Source: Betaproteobacteria bacterium (GTDB lineage: Bacteria; Pseudomonadota; Gammaproteobacteria; Burkholderiales; SG8-39). From it: a DNA stretch of 55,582 nt. The stretch covers positions 1 through 55,582 of the forward strand of contig SHXR01000024.1 in assembly GCA_009693235.1 (NCBI GenBank), written 5' to 3'. The notes under the pieces were generated by a model that was given only the letters and a program-made list of their open reading frames with translations, was not told where the DNA came from and did not search any database. The translations under genes were made by a program, and so were the position numbers. Below are positions 41,935 through 49,541 of this stretch, one piece after another (positions within the stretch are counted from its first letter, which is position 1; each line of letters begins with the position of its first letter).

Positions 41935-42659
41935 GCGCGCTTCCTTGTGCCGACATAAGCCGTTACCACCGCCGGCGTCGACAGAATGGTCGTCGCATCG
42001 CCTTCTGCGATCTTCGCGCCATGATCGAGCACGATCACCCGCTCGGAGAAGGCGCGTACCACTTTGAGGTTGTGCTCGATGAGGAGAATAGTAAGGCCGG
42101 TGTCATGCAAGCGGCGAAAGAGCGCGATCGATTCGGTGACTTCGCTTGGATTGAGACCGGCCATCACCTTGTCCAGCAGCAACAGCTGCGGTTCGAGCGC
42201 GAGTGCACGCGAGACTTCCAGGCGGCGCCGTTCCGATAGCGTCAATTCGCTCGCACGCACATTGGCCCGGTCGGCGAGGCCGACCTGTTCGAGGATGGCG
42301 AGTGCTCTCTTCTCGGAGGCGCGCAAGCCCGGGTAGCGCAGGAACGCACCCATCATCGTGTTTTCAATGACGGTGAGCGCAATGAGGGGTTTGGCAATCT
42401 GGAAGGTGCGGCCAAGACCCAGCTTCGCGCGTTGGTCGGGCGGCAGATTGTTGATCAGCGCGCCGTTCAGCCGCACCTCACCGCTATTGGGCGCGAGTTG
42501 ACCAGTGAGCAGATTAAAGAGCGTGGTCTTGCCGGCGCCATTGGGGCCGATGATGCTGACGATCTCGCCGCGCGACACATCAAACGAAACATTGTCGACC
42601 GCCACCAGTCCGGCGAAGCGCTTCACGACGTTGCGAACGCTAAAGAAGGGTTCTGTCAT
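41931..42659 (-). CDS. livG: Branched-chain-type ABC transporter ATPase LivG (second system), Walker B Glu replaced by Lys
   Basis: A 242-residue LivG ATPase with normal Walker A (IIGPNGAGKTTLFNLL), Q-loop (LGLGRTFQIAKPLIALT), signature region (ELTLSERRRLEVSRALA) and switch His (LLIEHNLKVV). At residue 164 the Walker B reads LLLLDKVMAGLNPSE where the family has DE: the codon is AAG (42168-42170 on the reverse strand), one transition from GAG. That Glu is the general base for ATP hydrolysis, so this half-site is predicted to be hydrolysis-deficient. The start at 42659 (MTEPFFSV) is chosen because it overlaps the livM stop (ATGA). Confidence 0.95.
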   Translation of the reverse strand: MTEPFFSVRNVVKRFAGLVAVDNVSFDVSRGEIVSIIGPNGAGKTTLFNLLTGQLAPNSGEVRLNGALINNLPPDQRAKLGLGRTFQIAKPLIALTVIENTMMGAFLRYPGLRASEKRALAILEQVGLADRANVRASELTLSERRRLEVSRALALEPQLLLLDKVMAGLNPSEVTESIALFRRLHDTGLTILLIEHNLKVVRAFSERVIVLDHGAKIAEGDATTILSTPAVVTAYVGTRKRA

Positions 42660-43642
42660 GAGGCGCTTCTCGAGCGCCGCCGCCACAGCGCATCCAGTGC
42701 ACCGGCGACGCCGCGTCGCATGAAGAGCGCAGCAAGTAGCATCACGCCGCCCATCACGACCAGATGCAGCCCGGGAAGACCACCTCCCATCACCGCACGC
42801 AGATAACTCTCGGCGGGAATGATGAGAAAGGCGCCGAGCACCGGTCCAATGATGGTGCCGATACCGCCGATGAGCGCGATGAGCGCGAACTTCACGCCGA
42901 TGTCGGCCAGCGAAAAGAGCGTCGGTGGATCGATGGTCCGTATATACATGGCGAAAAGGCTCCCGCCGATCGAGGCGAGTGCCGCACTGAGTGCGGTGTC
43001 ACGCAGCTTAACCCGGGTTACATCAATGCCTGCCGCATGCGCCGCTTCTTCATCCTCACGCACCGCGAGCAGATAGTAACCAAGGCGGCTTCGCATCAAT
43101 ACGATAGTGATCGCGACGCAGAGGGCCATGAAGCCGAACATGATGAGCGCCCAGATGCACTGATCGGCGAAGATCATGTTGCCAAGGCCCGCCTTGAACG
43201 GGATCTGCAATCCGCGCGGACCGCCGGTCACCGTGTGGAGGTAATTTGCCATCACGAGCCCGACCTCGTTGAAGGCGAGTGTGGCGATGGCGAAGAACGA
43301 ACCCTTCAGCCGAAAGGTCGGCCAGAAGACAAGCGGACCGATGGTGGCGCAGAGGAGAGCACCCGGAATCATGCCAAGCCACGGCGAGATTTCCCAGCCA
43401 AGATAGAGCCGCGCCGTCATGTACGCGCCTACCGCGAAGAACACGCCGTGGCCGAGGGAAAACTGTCCGCCGAATCCGCCGATGATGTTCCACGCCACCG
43501 CGAGACCGGCAAACAAATAGGTATAGATGAGGATGTTGACCCAGAACAGGTCGCCCGAGAGCACTGCAAGTGGTAATAGCGTGACGAGAAGGCCGCCCGC
43601 GTAGAGGCACCAGGTGCGGGTGGTAGAGGGAATCGCGCTCAT
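42656..43642 (-). CDS. livM: Branched-chain-type ABC transporter permease LivM (second system)
   Basis: A 328-residue permease with about nine hydrophobic helices. Motifs: FAGLAVAWNIIGGFGGQFSL then GHGVFFAVGAY, FRLKGSFFAIATLAFNEVG, the coupling loop LLAVREDEEAAHAAGIDVTR and ALIGGIGTIIGPVLGAFLI. A short Arg/Ser-rich tail (WRRRSRSAS) ends it. Overlaps of 4 bp with livH and livG show tight translational coupling. Confidence 0.95.
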   Translation of the reverse strand: MSAIPSTTRTWCLYAGGLLVTLLPLAVLSGDLFWVNILIYTYLFAGLAVAWNIIGGFGGQFSLGHGVFFAVGAYMTARLYLGWEISPWLGMIPGALLCATIGPLVFWPTFRLKGSFFAIATLAFNEVGLVMANYLHTVTGGPRGLQIPFKAGLGNMIFADQCIWALIMFGFMALCVAITIVLMRSRLGYYLLAVREDEEAAHAAGIDVTRVKLRDTALSAALASIGGSLFAMYIRTIDPPTLFSLADIGVKFALIALIGGIGTIIGPVLGAFLIIPAESYLRAVMGGGLPGLHLVVMGGVMLLAALFMRRGVAGALDALWRRRSRSAS

Positions 43643-44529
43643 GACTGTTCGCGAAAGCCGACTTCTTCAGCACCGACCTGACCGGAGAGGCCAGTCGGTC
43701 GGATGACCAGTACCAAGAGAAAAATGAGAAACCAGATCGCCTGCTTCAACTCCGGATCGATGTAGTACCCGGCGAATGCCTCGACGATGCCAACGATCAT
43801 GCCGCCCGCCCAGGCGCCTGCGACGCTGCCGAGGCCTCCCAGCACCACCACCGCGAATGCGGCAAGAATGAAATTATCGCCGATTCCGGGCGAAAGGGTG
43901 TAGATCGGCGCGATCAGCGCACCTGCCAATCCGGCCAGCGCGGAGCCGATGTCGAATGTGACCATGAAGGTGCGCTCGACGTTGATCCCCATCAGCCGCG
44001 CCGCCTGCCGATCCTGCGTGACGGCGCGAATCGATTTGCCCATCAGCGTGCGCTGCAAGAAAAGATGCAGCAGCACGGAGATCGCGGTGACGGCGATGAG
44101 AATGATGAGGTGCGTGCCGGTGATGCGGATCTCACCGATCGCGATGCTAAACGAGGCGACTTTCGTGGCCACGCTATAGCCCTCGCCACGCGTAAAGACG
44201 AGCACGACGTTTTGCAAGACCGTAAGCAGACCGAACGTCGCGAAAATTTGCATCGACGATTCAGCCTGCAAAGGTTGGATCGCCACCCGTTGCACGATGA
44301 CGCCGAACAGAAACATCGCCGGCATGACGATCAAGGTGGATACATAGGGATCCAGGCCCAACATCGAATAGGCGAGAAACGCCCCATACATGCCAAGCAT
44401 CACCAACTCGCCCTGCGCGAAATTGACGATGCGGATCACGCCGAAGATCAGGTTGAGGCCGATGCTCACCAGACCATAGATCCCGCCCAGCAGAATACCG
44501 ACAACGAGGACGTTGAGGAGGGTTTCCAT
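43639..44529 (-). CDS. livH: Branched-chain-type ABC transporter permease LivH (second system)
   Basis: A 296-residue permease: GGIYGLVSIGLNLIFGVIRI, VNFAQGELVMLGMYGAF, the coupling loop RAVTQDRQAARLMGINVERT, and VVVLGGLGSVAGAWAGGMI, with about eight membrane helices. The start at ATG 44529 (METLLNVLVVGILLGG) is normal for LivH. It follows the binding-protein gene after a gap that contains a strong hairpin (44551-44576). Confidence 0.95.
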   Translation of the reverse strand: METLLNVLVVGILLGGIYGLVSIGLNLIFGVIRIVNFAQGELVMLGMYGAFLAYSMLGLDPYVSTLIVMPAMFLFGVIVQRVAIQPLQAESSMQIFATFGLLTVLQNVVLVFTRGEGYSVATKVASFSIAIGEIRITGTHLIILIAVTAISVLLHLFLQRTLMGKSIRAVTQDRQAARLMGINVERTFMVTFDIGSALAGLAGALIAPIYTLSPGIGDNFILAAFAVVVLGGLGSVAGAWAGGMIVGIVEAFAGYYIDPELKQAIWFLIFLLVLVIRPTGLSGQVGAEEVGFREQS

Positions 44530-44550
44530 GGGATGGGTCAGCGCTCACGG

Positions 44551-44576
44551 TACGGCGGAACGCGCATTCCGCCGTA
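44551..44576 (-). promoter_or_regulatory. Intercistronic hairpin between binding-protein and permease genes
   Basis: Perfect 10-bp stem TACGGCGGAA / TTCCGCCGTA with a 6-nt loop. It lacks a U-tract, so it is more likely an RNA-stability or attenuation element that lets the binding protein be made in excess over the membrane subunits, as is common in binding-protein operons. Confidence 0.6.
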
Positions 44577-44595
44577 ACACGTTTCGCCCGTCTCT

Positions 44596-44721
44596 TTACT
44601 GGGTTCGCGGCGTATTCTTGATTGCGACGCTGGCCGGCTTGGCATCGGCGGGAACACGGTGACCTGCTTGCCCGACTGCCATTGGATGACCGTTGGGTAG
44701 GCGCGCGTGTTCTGCATCTTG
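44596..44721 (-). pseudogene. Out-of-frame C-terminal end of the binding-protein gene
   Basis: Past the in-frame stop at 44722 the sequence still encodes the expected end of a LivK-type protein, but in two other frames: PIGFGAKFDDKMQNTRAYPT and VIQWQSGKQVTVFP in one, then DAKPASVAIKNTPRTQ ending in TAA at 44596-44598 in another. The shifts lie near 44748-44752 and near 44646-44651. Two compensable indels within about 100 bp therefore replace the last 50 or so residues by DRLWREVR. Confidence 0.8.
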
Positions 44722-45798
44722 TCATCGAACTTCGCGCCAAAGCCGATCGGATAGCTGCTTAGCGGCCGCGCGCACTTTCGTCATCTCCGTGGTGCCCGCG
44801 GCCGCGACGGCGTCGAGCAGCATGTGCATACCGGTAAAGGCGGCCATCCCTTGTGGTGCGACCGGTTCGCGGTTGTAGGCCTTGCGATACGAATCGAGAT
44901 ACGCGGCGGCACCTGGACCGAATTTCTCGGCAACGTCGGGCCTTGGATACGACACCACGAACAGACCCTCTAGGTACTCCGTGTCAAGTGCATCGAGCGT
45001 TTCGAAAGTGTCGCCGGTGCCGACGAACAGAATCATCTTGGGCTTGTAGCCTTGCTCGCGCGCGGTTCTCAGCATGAGATTGCCATCGGGCACATAGCCG
45101 GTCTGTACCCAGACGTCCGGATTGGCTCTGCGTGCGCGCAGCACCACATCGGTGAGATCGGCTGCGCGGAAATTGTGCGCGCCGATTCCGGTGATCTTGA
45201 CGCCGGCCTTCTCGAATTCGACCTTTTGCACATCGGCAATCGTCTTGCCGTAGATCGAATCTTCATGCTCCAGCCAGACGGTGATCTCGTTCGGTTTCTT
45301 GCCGATCGCCGGGGCGATCATTTCTACCGTCGCCCGCACGCTCATTTCGGCGAAGTTGGCGCCGTGCGGACCGGAGCGCACGAAGTTGGGAAGTTTGCGT
45401 TCGGTAAGCTCGGCGGCCAACGCATTGGTGTCCCAATACACTTTCTGATGGCGGAGCGCAGCATCGCTTGCAGCATTCGATACCGCCGAGATATAGGTGC
45501 CAATCAGGATTTCAACCTTGTCGCGCGTCACCAGCTGATCGACCGCCGCGATGCCTTGTTGCGGGTTGCCGGCGTCGCCGCGGATCATCTCGATTCTCTT
45601 GCCGAGCACGCCGCCCTTGGCGTTCCGCTCGTTGATTGCGAGTTGGTAGCCGCGTGCGAGTTCATCGCCATAGAGCGCAAGGGGGCCGCTATACGGATTT
45701 ACTGCACCGATGCGAACTGAATCCTGCGCGATTGCGGTACCGGCAAGCAGACCGCCGCCTAGGATGGCAGCGGAAATTAGCCTTCCTGCAATATTCAT
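44722..45798 (-). CDS. Branched-chain-type ABC transporter substrate-binding protein (second system), C-terminus frameshifted
   Basis: A 358-residue LivK-type periplasmic protein. ATG 45798 follows GGAGGGG and starts the signal MNIAGRLISAAILGGGLLAG TAIAQ region. The body has VRIGAVNPYSGPLALYGDEL, GGVLGKRIEMIRGDAGNPQQ, DQLVTRDKVEILIGTYISAV and GFVVSYPRPD-like sequence (FVVSYPRPDVAEKFGPG). The normal family length is about 400; here a shift after AAAKQLS ends the protein early and the missing end is found out of frame down to 44596. The lost segment forms part of the last lobe strands, so folding may be impaired. It is the receptor for the second livHMGF set. Confidence 0.88.
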   Translation of the reverse strand: MNIAGRLISAAILGGGLLAGTAIAQDSVRIGAVNPYSGPLALYGDELARGYQLAINERNAKGGVLGKRIEMIRGDAGNPQQGIAAVDQLVTRDKVEILIGTYISAVSNAASDAALRHQKVYWDTNALAAELTERKLPNFVRSGPHGANFAEMSVRATVEMIAPAIGKKPNEITVWLEHEDSIYGKTIADVQKVEFEKAGVKITGIGAHNFRAADLTDVVLRARRANPDVWVQTGYVPDGNLMLRTAREQGYKPKMILFVGTGDTFETLDALDTEYLEGLFVVSYPRPDVAEKFGPGAAAYLDSYRKAYNREPVAPQGMAAFTGMHMLLDAVAAAGTTEMTKVRAAAKQLSDRLWREVR

Positions 45799-45869
45799 AG
45801 TCCCCTCCAATCAATGTTGTAAAGAACTTCGTCTTTCATCAGGAATCCGCGCGTACATCGCGCGGATTC

Positions 45870-46280
45870 CTAAGCGGGCTTGAAACGCGCGAGCGCCACA
45901 TCGGCCTCCCGTTCGATGATCAATTGCAGCGGCATGTCGATACGCAAGGTCGTACCGGCCGCCACGACATTGCTGATGAGGCGCGGACCTTCCGCGAGTT
46001 GTACCACGCTTACGTTGTACGGCAGCTTCTTTGCAAACCACGGATGGTAGGCATGGTGATAGATGACCCAACTGATCAGCGTCGCTTTGCCGGAGGCGAT
46101 CTTCCATGTCCATTCAGCCGCGAGACACTTTGGACATTCGGTCCGCGCGGGCAGCCAGGCGCTATGGCACCGGCTGCAACACTGGTAATCCAGTCGACCC
46201 TCGCGCAGGGCGTTCCAGTAATGCGCACCGATGCCGGTGGTATCGGGTAGGGGAAATGCTTGTTCCGGCGCCGCGCTCAT
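45870..46280 (-). CDS. Zn-ribbon OB-fold (DUF35) protein
   Basis: A 136-residue DUF35-type protein: an N-terminal helix (YWNALREGRLDYQ), a rubredoxin-like zinc ribbon with two CxxC pairs (CSRC, CPKC) and a C-terminal OB fold (LISWVIYHHAYHPWF and PYNVSVVQLAEGPRLISNVV). Such proteins bind acyl-CoA and pair with thiolase-like partners, as in the ChsH2-Ltp2 aldolase of steroid side-chain breakdown. The ATG at 46280 overlaps the thiolase-like stop by 4 bp; an ATG two codons upstream is also possible. Confidence 0.92.
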   Translation of the reverse strand: MSAAPEQAFPLPDTTGIGAHYWNALREGRLDYQCCSRCHSAWLPARTECPKCLAAEWTWKIASGKATLISWVIYHHAYHPWFAKKLPYNVSVVQLAEGPRLISNVVAAGTTLRIDMPLQLIIEREADVALARFKPA

Positions 46281-47407
46281 TGCCATTGCCCCAGGATGAG
46301 AGTCGAGTGGGTGTGCATGATGCCGCCCTGATTGGACACCATGCAGGTCTGCGCATTTTTCACCTGTAGGGTGGCTTCGCCACGCATTTGCCGCACGCCT
46401 TCCAGCACCAATTGCAGGCCGGGCATGCCGGTTTCCGAGAGCAGGCCGCCCGCGGTATTGGTCGGCAACTCGCCGCCATGTGCAAGCCGCCCGCCCGCCA
46501 CAAACGGACCGCTTTTGCCTTTCCTAGCAAAGCCGTACGCTTCGAGCGTCATGAGCACAGTAATGGTGAAGCAATCGTAGATCTGCGCGACATCGATATC
46601 CTTCGGTGTGAGCCCGGCCATGCGGAGCGCCGTTGCACCCGACACCTCGGCGCCGGTGCTGGTGAGATCAGTGCGCAACGGCACTTCCCATGAGGTCTGT
46701 CCTTGGCCGAATCCTAAAATCGGCACCGCTTTGCGAATGCCCATCTGCTTGGCGCGCTTGGCACTCATCAACACTACGGCTGCCGCGCCATCGGATACGA
46801 GGCAGCAGTCGTCACGGCGGAGCGGATCCACCACCCATTTGGACTGGCGATATTGCTCTAGCGTGAGAGGCACTCTTAGTTGTGCGTTAGGATTGGCGGC
46901 ACCATGATTGCGAATCGCCACCGCGATCTCGCCCAACTGATCGCTCGTGGTGCCATACTCCTCCATATGGCGGCGGGCGAGCATTGCATAGCCCGCAGGG
47001 ACGCCAAACCAGCCGTAGGCGGCATCATCGCCCCAGGCTTTTTCATAGACATGGCGGCTGCCGGTGCGCGGATTGTCGGCATAGGTGACGAGCGCAATCT
47101 CGCATTGGCCGTGTTCGATCGCCATCGCGGCAAACGAAATGAGGCTGATGTTCGCCGCACCGCCTTGGTCCCAACTGCCGCCCACGCGCGGTTGCAGGCC
47201 CATTGCTTCCGCGAGCGTCGATCCGTACATGAACTCCGGATTCGACGTTGGCGGTTTGACCACCAGCGCGTCGACAGCCTCTTTCTCGACGCCCGCATCG
47301 GCAAGCGCATTGCGACACGCCTCAATATTGAGCGACAGCGTAGTCCGGCCTGGGCACTTGCCGAAGGCGGTCTGGCCCACGCCTGCGATCACTACGTTTC
47401 CGCGCAT
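46277..47407 (-). CDS. Thiolase-like protein without nucleophilic Cys (SCP2/Ltp2 type)
   Basis: A 376-residue thiolase-fold protein of the SCP-x/Ltp2 kind. Typical: VVIAGVGQTAFGKCPGRTTL, the SDGAAAVVLMSAKRAKQMG stretch, DVAQIYDCFTITVLM, and HGGELPTNTAGGLLSETG. At the site where true thiolases have CASG the sequence is SWDQGGAANISL, so the acylating Cys is absent. With the adjacent DUF35 gene this points to a retro-aldolase or another CoA-ester lyase over a beta-ketothiolase. The start at 47407 (MRGNVVIAGVG) overlaps the CaiB stop (TGATG). Confidence 0.92.
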   Translation of the reverse strand: MRGNVVIAGVGQTAFGKCPGRTTLSLNIEACRNALADAGVEKEAVDALVVKPPTSNPEFMYGSTLAEAMGLQPRVGGSWDQGGAANISLISFAAMAIEHGQCEIALVTYADNPRTGSRHVYEKAWGDDAAYGWFGVPAGYAMLARRHMEEYGTTSDQLGEIAVAIRNHGAANPNAQLRVPLTLEQYRQSKWVVDPLRRDDCCLVSDGAAAVVLMSAKRAKQMGIRKAVPILGFGQGQTSWEVPLRTDLTSTGAEVSGATALRMAGLTPKDIDVAQIYDCFTITVLMTLEAYGFARKGKSGPFVAGGRLAHGGELPTNTAGGLLSETGMPGLQLVLEGVRQMRGEATLQVKNAQTCMVSNQGGIMHTHSTLILGQWQ

Positions 47408-48603
47408 CAGATCACTCCTTCTTTGGTGAGGGCCGCGATGTCGGTTGCCGATAGGCCGAGCCACTCGCCATAGATCGCATCATTATCGGCGCCCAGTTTG
47501 CGGCTGGGCGTAATCGGCATCTGATCGGTACCTGCGAAACGCAACGGTGAGCTTTGCACCGGAATGCGCCCAAGCTCCGGATGTTCCTGCCACAGCAACG
47601 CGCCGCGCGCATGCAAGTGAGGATCGTTCACGACTTCATCGAGATCGCGCACTGGGGCGCAGGGAACGCGATGTTTCATCAGCAATTCGAAGAGCGGCTG
47701 TTTATCGAAGCGTGCAGTGAATGCGTTCACCAGTTCATCCACGGCGGCCATGTTTTCGACGCGCTTTTTTAGGCTCGTGAAACGCGAATCGCCGCGCAGG
47801 TCGGGGCGTTCCATCGCTTCAATGAGCGATTTCCAGTGCTGTTCGCCAACGCAGATGATCGCGATATAGCCGTCCTTGGTCGGATAGACGTTATAAGGCG
47901 CTTCGGCCAAACCACCATGCTGATTGCCGGTGCGAGGCGGCGCTTTGCCGTTGCTGCCCCACCACATGCCAAGATTGGAGCTGAGCGACGAATAGATCGC
48001 CTCCTGCATCGACACTTCCACCAATCGACCGACGCCGGTTTTCTCGCGTTCGTAGAGGGCGGTCACCACCGCGCCGTACAGGTGCACCCCGGTAATGAAA
48101 TCGCAGATCGCCGGGCCCGCTTTCACCGGTGGGCGATCGGCAAATCCAGTAATGCTCATCACGCCTGCCATCGCCTGCACGGTGAGATCCATCGCCGGGT
48201 AGTCGCGCTTTGGGCCGCTCAAACCAAAGCCCGTGCCGGAGCCATAGACGAGACGCGGATTGATGGCGTGGAGTTTCTCCCAGCCAAGGCCAAGACGATC
48301 CATCGCACCGGGCGCGAAATTCTCCAGCAAGACATCGCCTTTCTTCACCATGTCGATCAGCAAGGCTTTGCCGTGCTCGGTCTTGAGATTCAGGGTGACG
48401 GAAGTCTTGTTCGCATTGAGCATCGCAAACGGTAGCGCCGCGCCACCGACCACGCCACGCCGGCGCAGATGTTCCCCGCCGTGCGGCTCGATCTTGATGA
48501 CCCGTGCGCCGGCCGTTGCCATGAGGAAGGTCGCATACGGGCCGTTGTAGATCTGCCCGAGATCGATGACCGTGATGCCTTCAAGTGGGTAGCGCCCGGT
48601 CAT
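47407..48603 (-). CDS. CaiB/BaiF family (class III) CoA-transferase
   Basis: A 398-residue class III CoA-transferase, starting MTGRYPLEGITVIDLGQIYN at 48603. Features: AGARVIKIEPHGGEHLRRRG, TSVTLNLKTEHGKALLIDMV, VLLENFAPGAMDRLGLGWEK, and the catalytic-Asp segment AICDFITGVHLYGAV. It should activate the imported acid by CoA transfer. It lies 1 bp after the enoyl-CoA hydratase stop and overlaps the thiolase-like gene. The frame is open far upstream but the hydratase gene excludes an earlier start. Confidence 0.95.
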   Translation of the reverse strand: MTGRYPLEGITVIDLGQIYNGPYATFLMATAGARVIKIEPHGGEHLRRRGVVGGAALPFAMLNANKTSVTLNLKTEHGKALLIDMVKKGDVLLENFAPGAMDRLGLGWEKLHAINPRLVYGSGTGFGLSGPKRDYPAMDLTVQAMAGVMSITGFADRPPVKAGPAICDFITGVHLYGAVVTALYEREKTGVGRLVEVSMQEAIYSSLSSNLGMWWGSNGKAPPRTGNQHGGLAEAPYNVYPTKDGYIAIICVGEQHWKSLIEAMERPDLRGDSRFTSLKKRVENMAAVDELVNAFTARFDKQPLFELLMKHRVPCAPVRDLDEVVNDPHLHARGALLWQEHPELGRIPVQSSPLRFAGTDQMPITPSRKLGADNDAIYGEWLGLSATDIAALTKEGVI

Positions 48604-48604
48604 G

Positions 48605-49378
48605 TCACTTGCCTTGGAATCGCGGCTTGCGTTTTTCGGCGAACGCGGCCGGGCCTTCCTTCGCGTCTTCGGTTGCCATGAGCATGCGATTGAACATCTG
48701 CTCCATGCGTAAGCCGGTAGCACGATCGACATCGCGGCTGCGCACGGCGAGTTCCTTCGCGGCTTGTACCGCAAGCGGTGCATTGGCGGCGATGCGCTGC
48801 GCGTATTCATGCGCCGCATCCATGAGTTTGTCACGCGGCACGACCTTGTTGATGAGACCCCAGCGCGCAGCCGTCTGGGCATCGATCGGATCGCCGGTGA
48901 GCAGCATTTCCATCGCGATCGGATACGGCAATTGATCGAGGATGCGCTGCGTGCCGCCATTGCCCGCGACCACACCGCGCTTCACCTCGGCGAGATTGAA
49001 CGTTGCGTTCTCGGAGGCAACGCGAATGTCGGTAGCAAGCATCAACGTCACGCCACCCCCCAAACAGTAGCCATTAACGGCGGCGATCACTGGTTTCCAA
49101 ACCTCCAGTCCGCGATTCAACAATTGATCGCGCTGGGTGAGCCACATCTCGTCATAGCCGGGCGGCGCGGTGAGAAAGCTCTTGATGTCCGCACCGGTGG
49201 TGAAGGACTTCTCGCCCGCGCCGGTGACGATGGCAACGCGAATGCTCGCGTCGTCGCGTACTTGGCACCACGCGGCGGATAGATCGCGATAGTGGTCGGC
49301 GTCCATCGCATTCAGCCGTTCCGGACGATTGATGACGATGGTGCAGATGCCTGCGTTGATGGTGACGTCGATGGACAT
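48605..49378 (-). CDS. Enoyl-CoA hydratase/isomerase
   Basis: A 257-residue crotonase-fold protein. The oxyanion segments TTGADIKSFL and GYCLGGGVTLMLATDIRV, the catalytic-type Glu in NLAEVKRGVVAGNGGTQRI and the C-terminal AFAEKRKPRFQGK are present. AAGGA with 6-nt spacing supports the ATG at 49378. It would hydrate the enoyl-CoA formed by the acyl-CoA dehydrogenase encoded upstream. An inverted-repeat element separates the two genes. Confidence 0.95.
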   Translation of the reverse strand: MSIDVTINAGICTIVINRPERLNAMDADHYRDLSAAWCQVRDDASIRVAIVTGAGEKSFTTGADIKSFLTAPPGYDEMWLTQRDQLLNRGLEVWKPVIAAVNGYCLGGGVTLMLATDIRVASENATFNLAEVKRGVVAGNGGTQRILDQLPYPIAMEMLLTGDPIDAQTAARWGLINKVVPRDKLMDAAHEYAQRIAANAPLAVQAAKELAVRSRDVDRATGLRMEQMFNRMLMATEDAKEGPAAFAEKRKPRFQGK

Positions 49379-49405
49379 GATCAATCCTTGTAAGGCGCGT
49401 CAATA

Positions 49406-49527
49406 TGAAACGCAAAGGACGTAATGGATTCAGAGAAAAAACGCATGATAGTTTCTCTCATCAACGCCGCGCTTGTCCAAACAGGTCCAAACAAAACCTT
49501 CGCGTCCTTTGCGTCCATTGTGGTTCA
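49406..49527. repeat. Inverted-repeat element, copy D (9-nt periodic arms)
   Basis: About 122 bp. The left arm begins TGAAACGCAAAGGACG (49406) and the right arm reads, in complement, TGAACCACAATGGACGCAAA then GGACGCGAAGG. Arms match with several mismatches, making this the most diverged copy. It lies between co-directional acyl-CoA dehydrogenase and enoyl-CoA hydratase genes. Confidence 0.75.
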
Positions 49528-49541
49528 AATATTTGACTGGT

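Noticed and set aside
42764-43576. A 270-codon plus-strand frame opposite livM
   Set aside because: Antisense to a clear LivM; highly charged composition with no hydrophobic core or motif.
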